Source: Actinoplanes lutulentus
GTDB lineage: Bacteria > Actinomycetota > Actinomycetes > Mycobacteriales > Micromonosporaceae
DNA length: 64,000 nucleotides
Direction of reading: 5' to 3'
Assembly (NCBI RefSeq): GCF_003259845.1
Contig: NZ_QLMJ01000008.1
Location: 186,001-250,000, forward strand
Under the pieces are notes generated by a model. The model saw only the letters and a program-made list of their open reading frames with translations, searched no databases and had not been told where the DNA came from. Positions 1-8,742 of this stretch are shown piece by piece. The first letter of the stretch is position 1. Each line of letters starts with the position of its first letter. The position numbers and the translations under genes were made by a program.

Positions 1-1
1 G

Positions 2-667
2 GACGGCGGAACGATCATCGCCGGCGAGAACAGCTTCCTGTTGCTCAACGGCGACGGCCGGATCGAACAGCGCATCACCGTCCCCGGCTGGCGTCCCGGC
101 ACCCGCATGAACGAGGGCGGCTGCGACCCGCACGGCGCCTTCTACGCCGGCTCCATGTCCTACGACGCGACCCCCGGCGCCGGCCGGCTGTATCGGCTGT
201 CCCCCACCGGCGAGATAGACGTCGTCCTCGACGCGGTCACCATCTCCAACGGCCTGGCCTGGAGCCCCGACGGCGCACTCGCCTACTACGTCGACACCGC
301 GACCGGGCGCATCGACGTCTTCGACTCGGATCCGACGACCGGCCTGACCGGCCGCCGGCCGCCCGTGGCGATCCCGCCCGAGCAGGGCTCACCGGACGGG
401 CTCACCGTCGACGCCGAGGGACATCTATGGGTGGCCCTGTGGAACGGCGCCGCCGTACACCGATACACCCCGGACGGCCGGCTCGACGATGCCGTCGCAC
501 TGCCGGTGAGCCAGGTGACCGCCTGCACCTTCGGCGGCGCCGCCCTTGACGAGCTCTACATCACCACCTCGCGCCACGCACTGGACGACCCGGAACCGGC
601 GGCCGGTGCGGTGTTCCGCGCCCGGGTCGGCGTCACCGGGCTCCCCGCCCTGTCCTACCACGCCTGA
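2..667 (+). CDS. SMP-30/gluconolactonase/LRE family protein (5' truncated by window)
   Basis: The frame is open from the left edge, so the N-terminus lies outside; 221 residues are visible. Two blocks typical of the SMP-30/Gnl six-bladed propeller are present: SNGLAWSPDG and, later, SPDGLTVDAEGHLWVA, whose Asn and Asp residues hold the divalent metal in characterised lactonases. Members hydrolyse sugar lactones. The gene ends 16 bases before a secreted GH43-type gene, so cotranscription is likely. In a pectin-sugar locus an aldonolactone from rhamnose, arabinose or galactose oxidation is a reasonable substrate, but that is inference. Confidence 0.85.
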   Translation, partial: DGGTIIAGENSFLLLNGDGRIEQRITVPGWRPGTRMNEGGCDPHGAFYAGSMSYDATPGAGRLYRLSPTGEIDVVLDAVTISNGLAWSPDGALAYYVDTATGRIDVFDSDPTTGLTGRRPPVAIPPEQGSPDGLTVDAEGHLWVALWNGAAVHRYTPDGRLDDAVALPVSQVTACTFGGAALDELYITTSRHALDDPEPAAGAVFRARVGVTGLPALSYHA

Positions 668-683
668 ACCACGCGGAGGATCC

Positions 684-3308
684 ATGGCTATAAAGGCATT
701 CGCGGCTGTCCTGGTCGCTGCCGCCCTCACCCTGTTCGCGCCCGCGAGCCCGGCTTCGGCCGACGAGGCGGTCGTGTCCGTCGAGCACACCGCCGTCACC
801 ACCGAACGCGGCACCCCGCACCAGACCTACTACGACGGGACCTGGGACAGCAACTCCCGGATCCACTGGGCGAACACCGGCGCGTTCCTCGAGGTCGTCT
901 TCGACGGGCACACGGCCGTGATCTACGGCAGCACCCGGACCGGCCACGGCCTCGGCCGCGTCTCCATCGACGACCAGGAGAAAGGCACCGTCACCTACGG
1001 AGCCGCCACCAACAACACCGTGCGGGCGCTGGCCACCTTCGGCGGCCTCACCGACGGCCGGCACACGCTGCGAATCGTCGCCGAAGGATGGGTCGACCAC
1101 GGCCGGATCGAGGTCACCTCCGGTCAGCCGCACGTTCCGGACGCGCTGGAGACGCTGCACAGCTCGGTGTCAGGCTTCACCGCCGCCGACTACACCGCAC
1201 CCACCTGGGACCCCTTCGCCGTGGCGCGCACAGCGGCCGGTGAGCTGGGCCGTAGCGAGGGCACGCCGGAGGTACGCGAGACGGCACGGGCCGCACTCCA
1301 GCAGGCAACCGACGCACTGGTGCTCCTGCGAGGAATCCGGGCCATCGTCGCCGACTATCAGAACCGCGTTCCCACCGACTTCACCCGGAGCTCGTGGACG
1401 CCGTTCGCCACGGCGCTCAACGACGCGAAAGACCTGCTGGACAGGGCCGACGCCACGAAAGCCGACGTCGTACGGGTCAAGAACGGGCTGCACACCACCG
1501 CCGGAGCCCTCGTGCCCGTCGCCGGCGGCAGCTTCCAGCCGATCACCAACAACACGTTCTGGCGCGACACCGACGGCAACCCGATCTACTCGCAGGGCGG
1601 CGGCATCTTCCGGTTCGGCGACACCTACTACTGGTACGGCGTGCGTTACGCCAACGCCGACGACTACCACGCCGACCCCTCACACACCTACCCGTCAGCT
1701 TTCCAGTCGATCCCGGTCTACTCCTCCAAGGACCTGGTGAACTGGACGTTCGAGAACGAGGTCGCCACAACCGGCACCGCCCTGAACATCCCGGCGTCGA
1801 CCGGGCCGTACTGGGCCCGGCTGCAGAGCCTGGCGGAAGCCTCCTGGCTGGGCCGGCTCGGCGTCTCCTACAACGAGAACACCGGTAAGTACGTGCTGCT
1901 CGTCCAGATGTCGCAGCGGCTCGACCCCAGCGGCGCCGACAACGCCGGCGTCCTGTTCCTGCAGGGCGATTCACCGGCCGACGACTTCGCGTACGCCAAC
2001 CTGCAGAAACAGATCGTCAACTCGCCCACCAGGTCCACCGGCGACCAGACCGTCTTCACCGACGACGACGGCTCCGACTACCTCGTCTTCTCCAACGCCG
2101 CCGGCCGCGCCCGCGCGTTCGTCAGCAAGATCTCCGCGGCGGACTCGCTCACCGTCGAACCCGGCGCCCAGATCGGCTGGTCCGCCGCCGGCCGCGAGGG
2201 CAACGCCATGTTCCGGCTGCACGACACCTATTACATGGCCGCTTCCGACCTGCACGGCTGGAACACCTCGGTCAACCACGTCATCCAGTCGCAGACCAGC
2301 GCCATCCAGGGCCCGTACAGCCCCGAGTACACCCTGCGCGGCACTGAGAAGGACTACAGCCACGTCACACAGACCGGCTTCTTCGTCACGATCAAAGGCA
2401 CCAAACAGAACACCGTTCTGTACGCCGGAGACCGCTGGGCCGACTTCGCCTGGAACGGCCTCGGCTACAACCAGTGGACACCGCTGTCCGAGACCGGCGA
2501 CGGACTGTTCTTCAACTCGCTCAGCCACTGGGAACTCAACGCGGTCACCGGGGAATGGCGGGTCGGCGACGACAACAACTACGTCCTCAACCCCGACTTC
2601 GCCGCCGACCGGATCGCCCGCTCCGAGCTGACCGGCTGGACCACCACCGTCGACACCGAATACTCGGCCAACACGTTCGTCAAGAACGTGACCCCCGGAG
2701 CGGACTCGAGCCGCTGGGCGCTGCAACTCGGCAACGCCGAAGCCTTCTCCGGCTCCGTGCGACAGGAGAACCCGGTCCCCGACGGGCTCTACACCTTCAA
2801 GGCAAAGATCAACACCGGAGGAGCCCTTGGGTACGCCCGAGTGGTCATCAGCGACGCATCCGGACACGAGTATCACCTCGACGTCAACCGCGCCACCTCC
2901 GGCTGGGAGCCCGTCGAACTCCGCGACATCGTCCTCACCGGCGGAACCGCGACCGTCCGCGTCGAGGCACGCAGCGCCGGCGGCAACCAATCGGTGAAAC
3001 TCGACCTGCTCTCCCTGGTGAAACTGCCCGACTGGAGCCCTGACACCACCTACCTCGCCGGTGCGACCGTGCATCACCAGGGTTCACGCTGGCGGGCGAC
3101 GTGGTGGACGCGGGGCCAGGCGCCGGGCGACCCGCACGGCCCCTGGCAGGAGATCAAGGAGTCCGCTGGCACCGCCGTCTGGACGCCGTCCCGGATCTTC
3201 GTGGCCGGTGACGTAGCCCTGCACCAAGGCGTCACCTACACCGCCAAGTGGTGGACCCGTAACCAGCAGCCCGGCAACCCGTACGGCCCGTGGCAGGTGA
3301 CCGGTTGA
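684..3308 (+). CDS. Secreted multidomain GH43-type glycosidase with two C-terminal CBM5/12-like repeats
   Basis: 874 residues. The start is the ATG at 684, preceded by GCGGAGGA; earlier in-frame codons lie inside the upstream gene. Order of parts: signal peptide (about 1-27, ending ASA), a galactose-binding-like beta domain (to about 145), a helical pair resembling a FIVAR module (about 160-280), a GH43-type five-bladed propeller (about 290-620), a beta-sandwich carbohydrate-binding-like region, and two tandem 40-residue Trp-rich repeats (WSPDTTYLAGATV.. and WTPSRIFVAGDVA..) of CBM5/12 type. Candidate catalytic acids are the Asp in WRDTDGNPI, the Asp in GDQTVFTDDDG and the Glu in AGREGNAMF. 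Substrate is unknown; galactan or arabinogalactan side chains fit the context. The 611-residue gene at 11126 is a paralogue without the tail repeats. Confidence 0.85.
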   Translation: MAIKAFAAVLVAAALTLFAPASPASADEAVVSVEHTAVTTERGTPHQTYYDGTWDSNSRIHWANTGAFLEVVFDGHTAVIYGSTRTGHGLGRVSIDDQEKGTVTYGAATNNTVRALATFGGLTDGRHTLRIVAEGWVDHGRIEVTSGQPHVPDALETLHSSVSGFTAADYTAPTWDPFAVARTAAGELGRSEGTPEVRETARAALQQATDALVLLRGIRAIVADYQNRVPTDFTRSSWTPFATALNDAKDLLDRADATKADVVRVKNGLHTTAGALVPVAGGSFQPITNNTFWRDTDGNPIYSQGGGIFRFGDTYYWYGVRYANADDYHADPSHTYPSAFQSIPVYSSKDLVNWTFENEVATTGTALNIPASTGPYWARLQSLAEASWLGRLGVSYNENTGKYVLLVQMSQRLDPSGADNAGVLFLQGDSPADDFAYANLQKQIVNSPTRSTGDQTVFTDDDGSDYLVFSNAAGRARAFVSKISAADSLTVEPGAQIGWSAAGREGNAMFRLHDTYYMAASDLHGWNTSVNHVIQSQTSAIQGPYSPEYTLRGTEKDYSHVTQTGFFVTIKGTKQNTVLYAGDRWADFAWNGLGYNQWTPLSETGDGLFFNSLSHWELNAVTGEWRVGDDNNYVLNPDFAADRIARSELTGWTTTVDTEYSANTFVKNVTPGADSSRWALQLGNAEAFSGSVRQENPVPDGLYTFKAKINTGGALGYARVVISDASGHEYHLDVNRATSGWEPVELRDIVLTGGTATVRVEARSAGGNQSVKLDLLSLVKLPDWSPDTTYLAGATVHHQGSRWRATWWTRGQAPGDPHGPWQEIKESAGTAVWTPSRIFVAGDVALHQGVTYTAKWWTRNQQPGNPYGPWQVTG

Positions 3309-4093
3309 TCAGCGTGCCGCTCAGCGTCCGTTTCGACGCGGCGCTGGGCGGCCGCTGGACCAGCCTGTCCAGCGGCCACCGCGAATGGCTCTGGCAGCGC
3401 CGCGACCACGCCCGCTCGGCCGTGCGACCGGGTGACCCGTTCGTGGACGCCGGCGGCCTGGAGGAATGCCTGCCCACCGTCCGCGGAAACCCCGACCACG
3501 GCGACGCCTGGGCCCGCCGATGGAACATCGTGGCACCAGGAGAGTTCGCCGCCGAGACTCCCGCCTTCACCCTGAACCGCCGCATCACCGACCGCAACGG
3601 CGCGGTGGTGGCCGACTACCGGCTGGCCGCCGCACCGGGATACCGGTTCGTGTGGGCCGCCCACGCCCTGCTCGACCTGTCCCCGCACGCCCGGCTGGAA
3701 GCGCCGGCCGGCACCCTGACCCGCGTCTATCCCGATCCGGAACCCCCGGTCGAGGGACCATGGCCGGCACCGCTCGGCGCGGCGCTCGACGCCCTCGGCC
3801 CCGACGACGGCACCGCGATCGGTGCGGTGCTGCGCGATTGCCCGAGGGTCACCGTGGCCGACGGCCCCGACCGGCTCATCTGGGAACTCGAAGCCGACGG
3901 TCAGCCCCGGTCGGTGGCGCTGTGGCGCAACCTGCGCGGCTGGCCCTCCCCGGTGCCGTACCGCAGCATCGGCGTCGAACCCATGCTCGGCGGTGGCTTC
4001 GACGTCGAGGAGGATGTCCCGGCCGCGGTGGTGCCGGGCAGTGGTGAGGTGTCGTGGCGGCTGACCGTCTCCGCATTCCGAGAACAGAGGTGA
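3305..4093 (+). CDS. Aldose-1-epimerase-like (galactose mutarotase superfamily) protein
   Basis: About 262 residues, no signal peptide, so cytoplasmic. The pattern of beta strands, the GLEECLPTV block near the N-terminus (comparable to the WDE(C/M)xP region of mutarotase-like proteins) and the C-terminal YRSIGVEPMLGGGFD segment suggest the galactose-mutarotase fold. TTG at 3305 overlaps the TGA of the previous gene and has AGGTGA just before it; GTG at 3290 or 3314 are alternatives. The stop overlaps the next start (GTGA), so the gene is translationally coupled on both sides. A role in anomer interconversion of a released sugar is inferred; catalytic His/Glu residues cannot be assigned by eye. 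Confidence 0.65.
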   Translation: MISVPLSVRFDAALGGRWTSLSSGHREWLWQRRDHARSAVRPGDPFVDAGGLEECLPTVRGNPDHGDAWARRWNIVAPGEFAAETPAFTLNRRITDRNGAVVADYRLAAAPGYRFVWAAHALLDLSPHARLEAPAGTLTRVYPDPEPPVEGPWPAPLGAALDALGPDDGTAIGAVLRDCPRVTVADGPDRLIWELEADGQPRSVALWRNLRGWPSPVPYRSIGVEPMLGGGFDVEEDVPAAVVPGSGEVSWRLTVSAFREQR

Positions 4094-5721
4094 CCCCATT
4101 GCCCACCGATCAGCACGCCTTCAACTACTCGCCGTGGTACTTCTGGCGAGACGCCGGCCCCGAGGCGCAGAGCGACCAGATCGCCCTCCAACAGGACCTG
4201 TCCGAGCGGCTCGGGTACCGGTTCGGTGACCAGTGCTTCGTCTCCGTGCTGGCCGCGGTGGAGAACGACGACCTGGCCTTCGGCGATCGCACCTACGTCG
4301 CGGCGGGCGCCTACCTCAGCGGGTCACTACAGGCCGGGCGGGACTGCACCATCAACGCGTACGCCGTGGTCCGCGGACAGATCCGGCTCGGCGACGCTGT
4401 CCGCATCGGCGCCCATACCTCGATCCTGGGGTTCAACCACACATTCAGCGATCCGGACACCGAGGTGTTCCGGCAGCCGGTCTGGTCCCGCGGCATCACC
4501 ATCGGCGACGACGTGTGGATCGGCTCGCACGTCGTCATCCTCGACGGGGTGACCGTCGGCGACCGCGCCGTTATCGCAGCCGGCGCGATCGTCACCAAGG
4601 ACGTCCCCGCCGGGGCGGTAGTCGGCGGCAATCCGGCCCGAGTCATGCGATGGCGAGTGCCGCAACCGGTCCCGGCCGCGAGCGACCTGGCCGCTTTCGC
4701 GGATCGTGCCAGGGAACAGACCTCCGCCCTCCTGAACCGCAGCTGGGATCCGGACAGCCGAATGTTCACCGACCGGCCCGGCGCACCGCTCACCGACCCG
4801 GCCCGCAGCATCCGGGCCCAGTGCGACGCTGTCGAGATCGCCGACCTGCTGCTCGGGCGGGCGCCGGACCAACTGCCGGTCGAGGAGCAGATCCAGCGAT
4901 TGCGTGCCCCGCAGGACCTGGACCTCTTCGACGGCGCGGACTCCTACCACGTCCTGTGCGCCGGCTATGCGCTCGACCTGCTGGGCAGCGAGTTCCCCGA
5001 GCCGATCCGGTTCCTGTCCACGGCGACCCCACAGGAGATCGCCGCCGGGCTGCGCAAGCTGCCGTGGGACGGTGGCGCCTGGCATGGCGGCCACATCGTC
5101 GACGGTCTCGGCACCGCCCTGCACTGGAACCTGCGCAAGGGTGAGCCGCCGCAGGACGGAGTGATCGAGACCCTGTTCGGCTGGCTGCAGCTGAACGCCG
5201 ATCCACGTACCGGCATGTGGGGTGAAGGCGCGCCGGACACCGGCCTGCTGGAGATCGTCAACGGCTTCTACCGGGCCTCCCGCGGCACCTACGCCCAGTT
5301 CGGCCGGCCGCTGCCCTACCCGGAGCGTGTCATCGACACCGTGCTGGAACACGTACGCGACGCCCGCTTCTTCGCGCCCGCACGCCAGAACGCGTGCAAC
5401 GTCCTGGACGTCGCGCACCCGCTGTGGCTGACCCGGCACACCGGTCACCGCACCGCCGAAGTGACGGCTGTGGCCGAGAAGTTGCTGCACCAGGCTCTCG
5501 GTCATTGGACCGACGGCGCCGGGTTCGGATTCCAGACACCGCACCCGTCGACGCGTGGTCTCGCCGCCACCGTCCCCGGGTTGCAGGGCACCGAGATGTG
5601 GCTCGCGATCATCTGGCTCCTCGCCGACCTGACCGGAACCTCATCCGAGCTGGGCTACAGACCGCGGGGCGTACACCGTCCGGAGCCGGCCGCCCGGCTG
5701 ATCCCGGCGGCCCTCGCGTGA
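4090..5721 (+). CDS. Hexapeptide-repeat acyltransferase fused to an alpha-helical (toroid-like) domain
   Basis: 543 residues, GTG at 4090 overlapping the upstream TGA (GTGA). Residues about 50-200 are a left-handed beta helix of the maltose/galactoside O-acetyltransferase type: repeated [LIV]GxxxxI hexapeptides (ITIGDDVWIGSHVVI), the catalytic-type His in GFNHTF, and the closing block PAGAVVGGNPARVMRWR. The remaining ~340 residues are not part of known sugar O-acetyltransferases of about 190 residues: they are helical with spaced Trp/Gly/Asp motifs (WDGGAWHGGHIVDGLG, MWGEGAPDTGLLE, GLQGTEMWLAIIWLL) resembling alpha/alpha-barrel proteins. The function of this half is unknown. It is coupled to a mutarotase-like gene and to a 2-hydroxyacid dehydrogenase. 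Confidence 0.8.
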   Translation: MTPLPTDQHAFNYSPWYFWRDAGPEAQSDQIALQQDLSERLGYRFGDQCFVSVLAAVENDDLAFGDRTYVAAGAYLSGSLQAGRDCTINAYAVVRGQIRLGDAVRIGAHTSILGFNHTFSDPDTEVFRQPVWSRGITIGDDVWIGSHVVILDGVTVGDRAVIAAGAIVTKDVPAGAVVGGNPARVMRWRVPQPVPAASDLAAFADRAREQTSALLNRSWDPDSRMFTDRPGAPLTDPARSIRAQCDAVEIADLLLGRAPDQLPVEEQIQRLRAPQDLDLFDGADSYHVLCAGYALDLLGSEFPEPIRFLSTATPQEIAAGLRKLPWDGGAWHGGHIVDGLGTALHWNLRKGEPPQDGVIETLFGWLQLNADPRTGMWGEGAPDTGLLEIVNGFYRASRGTYAQFGRPLPYPERVIDTVLEHVRDARFFAPARQNACNVLDVAHPLWLTRHTGHRTAEVTAVAEKLLHQALGHWTDGAGFGFQTPHPSTRGLAATVPGLQGTEMWLAIIWLLADLTGTSSELGYRPRGVHRPEPAARLIPAALA

Positions 5722-6731
5722 CCCGGCCGGACACGCTCGTCCTGATGCCCGCGCAGAGCTGGGATCAGCAGTTCGACCAGGCCCGGCTCGACCGGCTGCG
5801 GTCACTGGCCCGGGTCGGCGACCCGGTGTGGCTACCCGACCTGGCCGCGCCGGAGCTGACCACGCGGCTGGCCGGAGTGGAGGTGCTGCTGACCGGCTGG
5901 GGCACTCCTCCGCTCGACGAGGCCGCCCTGGCCCGCCTGCCCCGGCTGCGCGCCGTGCTGCACTGCGCGGGCACGGTCCGGACGTTCGCGAGCACAGCGG
6001 TCTGGGAACGCGGCATCCTCGTCTCCAGCAGCGCCGAGATCAACGCCGAGCCGGTGGCCGAGTACACCCTCGCGGCCATCATCATGGCGGGTAAGAAGGC
6101 GCCCTTCCTGGCGGCGGATGCCCGCCTGCACCGTACCTACCAGGCACAGCCACACCACCGCGGCCCGCTCAGCAACACCGGGCTGACCATCGGGATCGTC
6201 GGCTTCTCCCGGATCGGCCGGCGGGTCGTGGAACTGGTGAACCAGGTCCTGCGGGACGCCCGCTGTCTGGTCGCCGACCCGTTCGCCGATCCGGACGACG
6301 TCCGCCGCTGCGGGGCCGAGCCCACCGAACTCGACGACATGCTGCCGCAGCTGGACATTTTGTCGATCCACGCCCCGGAGCTGCCGTCCACCCGGCACAT
6401 GATCGGCGCCACCCAGCTGGCCGCGCTGCCCGACCACACCACCGTCGTCAACACCGCGCGCGGCAGCCTGATCGACACCACGGCCCTGGAGCGTGAGTGC
6501 CTCGCCGGGCGGCTGCACGCCATCCTCGACGTCACCGACCCCGAGCCGCTGCCGGCGGCCTCACCCCTCTACGACCTGCCAAACGTCATGATCACCCCGC
6601 ACGTCGCGGGATCGGCCGGATCGGAGGTGCTGCGGATGACCGACGGCGCCCTGGACGAACTCGCCCGCTTCGCCGCCGGACAACCCCTGCGCAGACCGGT
6701 GCTCCTCGACCATCTGGAGCAGACCGCCTGA
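5718..6731 (+). CDS. D-isomer-specific 2-hydroxyacid dehydrogenase, NAD-binding
   Basis: 337 residues; GTG at 5718 overlaps the previous stop (GTGA). The Rossmann nucleotide site reads GIVGFSRIG, and the family's catalytic triad is visible as Arg in NTARGSLID, Glu in DVTDPEPLP and His in ITPHVAGSAG. Such enzymes reduce a 2-ketoacid to a D-2-hydroxyacid or phosphonate/phosphoglycerate analogue with NAD(P)H; family members near sugar-acid genes often act on glyoxylate or hydroxypyruvate-like products. The specific substrate here is not readable. It is the last gene of the operon that starts upstream of the window. Confidence 0.9.
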   Translation: MTRPDTLVLMPAQSWDQQFDQARLDRLRSLARVGDPVWLPDLAAPELTTRLAGVEVLLTGWGTPPLDEAALARLPRLRAVLHCAGTVRTFASTAVWERGILVSSSAEINAEPVAEYTLAAIIMAGKKAPFLAADARLHRTYQAQPHHRGPLSNTGLTIGIVGFSRIGRRVVELVNQVLRDARCLVADPFADPDDVRRCGAEPTELDDMLPQLDILSIHAPELPSTRHMIGATQLAALPDHTTVVNTARGSLIDTTALERECLAGRLHAILDVTDPEPLPAASPLYDLPNVMITPHVAGSAGSEVLRMTDGALDELARFAAGQPLRRPVLLDHLEQTA

Positions 6732-6736
6732 AACTC

Positions 6737-7190
6737 TCAGCCGGTGAGAGACGCGGGGCCGGGATTGATGCCGCGGCCTCTCACCAGTAGACCGTCAACC
6801 CCGGCGCCCTCGACGAAGGTCATGGCGACCTTCGTCGAGGCGATGTCCGATGCCGGGCCGCCGCACGGGTCGCGGTCCAGAACCACCAGGTCAGCGACGT
6901 TACCGGCACGGATGCTGTCGCTGTCGCCGCGCCGAGGAACGGGATGGTCAGCTGGTCCATCTGTGGCTCGTACGCGGCCCACAGCGGCCGCATGTGCGCG
7001 GCCGCCCCGAGCTGCCGGAAGCGCGCGATGTCGTCCGGGTGCACGACCTGCAGGTGGGCCAGGTGCGGCCGGGTGTCCCGGAAACCGTTTGTCCCGCGGG
7101 CCACCTCGATCGCGTCGAGGGCCTCGCGGGCGGCCCGGGCTCCGAGGCCCGGTGGACGGTGGCTGGCTCGCCCGCTGACCCTGCGGACAC
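6737..7190 (-). pseudogene. Amidohydrolase (YtcJ-like) C-terminal remnant, frameshifted and deleted
   Basis: Two minus-strand frames hold pieces of one YtcJ-like metal-dependent amidohydrolase. One frame (about 7178 down to 6950) reads EALDAIEVARG.. then RPHLAHLQVVHPDDI and MRPLWAAYEPQMDQL; the other (about 6920 to 6737) reads GNVADLVVLDRDP and a short C-terminal strand. In intact members roughly 90 residues with metal-ligand and phosphate-binding motifs lie between these blocks, and the N-terminal barrel is absent here. The remnant sits between the stop of the 2-hydroxyacid dehydrogenase and the stop of the oligogalacturonate lyase. No function is expected. Confidence 0.7.
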
Positions 7191-7191
7191 G

Positions 7192-8280
7192 TCACGCTTC
7201 CAGCTGCAGGAGGTAGACGTCGGAGCGCCCGTCCTGGTAACCGCGGTTGTAGCTCAGGTAGCGCCCGTCAGCTGACATCACGGGGTGCGGGTCGAACTGC
7301 TGGCCCGGCTTCCAGTAGGTGCCGTGCCGGCCCAGGATCTCGGTTCGCGGCAGCCCGAGCGAGTCGAGGTCCTGCCAGTGGATCGCGGTGATCAGGTCCG
7401 GCGTGAGGAGCCCGTCGGCGATGATCGCCGGCAGGGTGGCGTGGGAGCTCGTGTGACCGTAGTGGAAGAACGGATAGTCCGCCTCCCACACCACGTTGCC
7501 CTCAAGGTCGGACACCCCGATGTAGTGGTCCACCCCGCGCATCGGCAGCAGCCAGTCGCGGTCGGTGTAGTCGTACCGAAGGCCGCGTTTCTCGTCTCGT
7601 GGCAGCTGGTCCGGGTTGCCCGACAGGCCGTGGTAGTAGATGAAGCGCCCGTCGGCACTCCAGTTGCTGTGGATCTGGAAGTTGTTGGCGTTGCGGGGCC
7701 GGCATTCGGTCAGCGAGCCGGTACGCGCGTCGAGCAGCCAGGCCCGGGTGGTCGTGCCGTCGCTGCCGCCGTGCCAGCCCGGCGCGTAGTTGCGGTCGAT
7801 GAGGAGCAGGTCCGGATCGGTGGGGTGGGCGAGGATGTGCACGTTGGCGGAGCCTTCGTCGCGGAGGAGTTCGTCGACGGCACCGGTCGTCAGGTCGATC
7901 CGCAGGTAGATCGTGTGAGTGGTCTCGTCCTTCGGCAGATGATGCTTCGCGATGAACAGGTGCCTCCCGTCGGCCGAGCCGGCCGGGTGGCCGTACAGGT
8001 ATCCGGGCTCGAATCGCTCGATCAGTTCCCGCTTCTCCACGGTCCGCACGTCGTAGGCCAGCAGCGCGACCTCGGCCTTCTTGGTGACGATCAGACCGGC
8101 TTGCGCCCACAAGGTGAGGTCGTTGCCCTCGACGAAGTGGTCCGCCGATCCCGGCTCGGTGACATCGACGACCGTCAGGTCACCGGTCGCCGTGTCGGCG
8201 CGCAGGATCGCCGAGCCACCGCCGTGGTTCTGCGTCATCAGTGCCAGGTAGCGCCCGTCCGCGGAGAACGCATTGTTCAC
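7192..8280 (-). CDS. Oligogalacturonate lyase-like protein (PL22-type beta propeller)
   Basis: 362 residues from the first conventional start (GTG, 8280). WD40/PD40-like blades recur (FSADGRYLAL, HLFIAKHH, WSADGRFIYYHG, MSADGRYLSYNRG) and the blocks NVHILAHPTDPDLLLIDRN and FHYGHTSSHA match oligogalacturonate lyases, which cleave unsaturated di/trigalacturonate by beta-elimination using Mn and propeller His residues. The frame stays open and protein-like for about 50 residues upstream (to about 8421, including LRPTRRLTRSRDRNQTPTYH), which corresponds to the N-terminal blade of the family, yet it contains no ATG/GTG/TTG; a CTG at 8421 behind GAGGGAG is the only candidate. No signal peptide is visible, so it likely acts on imported oligomers. 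Confidence 0.8.
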   Translation of the reverse strand: MNNAFSADGRYLALMTQNHGGGSAILRADTATGDLTVVDVTEPGSADHFVEGNDLTLWAQAGLIVTKKAEVALLAYDVRTVEKRELIERFEPGYLYGHPAGSADGRHLFIAKHHLPKDETTHTIYLRIDLTTGAVDELLRDEGSANVHILAHPTDPDLLLIDRNYAPGWHGGSDGTTTRAWLLDARTGSLTECRPRNANNFQIHSNWSADGRFIYYHGLSGNPDQLPRDEKRGLRYDYTDRDWLLPMRGVDHYIGVSDLEGNVVWEADYPFFHYGHTSSHATLPAIIADGLLTPDLITAIHWQDLDSLGLPRTEILGRHGTYWKPGQQFDPHPVMSADGRYLSYNRGYQDGRSDVYLLQLEA

Positions 8281-8458
8281 GTGGTAGGTCGGTGTCTGAT
8301 TCCGATCGCGTGACCGGGTCAGCCGCCGGGTGGGCCGCAGCGTGACCTCGTCGGGGAAGACGGCCGACTCGTTGAAGGTGGTTCCGATCGGCGGGATGCC
8401 GGCACTCGCGATGGCGTTCAGGACAGGCTCCCTCGGCGTGACCGCACGGCAGCTCCAA

Positions 8459-8495
8459 TAAATATGCTTAATACACCATAGAAGTCACACTTTAG
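8459..8495. promoter_or_regulatory. 37-bp conserved element, copy 1
   Basis: TAAATATGCTTAATA begins at 8459 and TTTAG begins at 8491. The same two blocks stand at 13099 and 13131, exactly 32 bases apart in both places, and roughly 29 of the 37 positions are identical. Very AT-rich in GC-rich DNA. Read on the minus strand it lies directly upstream of the lyase reading frame. Probably a regulator site or promoter shared by pectin genes. Confidence 0.6.
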
Positions 8496-8522
8496 GACGT
8501 CAACCGCCTGCGGCGGACCTGA

Positions 8523-8535
8523 TGCAAGCGCTTCA
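8523..8535. promoter_or_regulatory. LacI-type operator candidate (TGCAAGCGCTTCA)
   Basis: The AAGCGCTT core is a perfect CG-centred palindrome and the 13 bases fit the TGnAAnCGnTnnCA shape recognised by many LacI/GalR regulators. It stands between the divergent lyase and CE12 genes. Confidence 0.45.
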
Positions 8536-8591
8536 CGTCCACACCCCCATCCCCGGCATGACGCGCCACTGCCGGCAGCTGAAAGCTCGGT

Positions 8592-8603
8592 TAAAACGTT
8601 TTA
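8592..8603. promoter_or_regulatory. LacI-type operator candidate (TAAAACGTTTTA)
   Basis: A perfect 12-base CG-centred palindrome that directly abuts a TTGACT hexamer (8604-8609). Binding here would block a promoter reading towards the CE12, pectate lyase and GH43 genes. No LacI-family gene is in the window, so the regulator would be encoded elsewhere. Confidence 0.5.
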
Positions 8604-8742
8604 TTGACTTCCCGGAAACACGGCGGCAAACTTACGGAATTCGATAGGAGCCTGTCGATCTATGACGTGCCCGGCGAGCCGCCGGCACCGGCAGGCACTG
8701 GCTACCGGCATCCCCCAGATCGCCGTCCCAAGGGAGTCAGGA

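Larger units (their letters stand above)
8281..8742. promoter_or_regulatory. Divergent intergenic region between the PL22-type lyase and the CE12 esterase
   Basis: 462 bases. The left 140 bases probably still encode the lyase N-terminus. The rest holds an AT-rich element shared with 13099, two LacI-type palindromes and a TTGACT hexamer at 8604 that could be a -35 box for the plus-strand genes. Composition drops sharply in GC here compared with the flanking genes, as expected for a control region. Confidence 0.6.
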
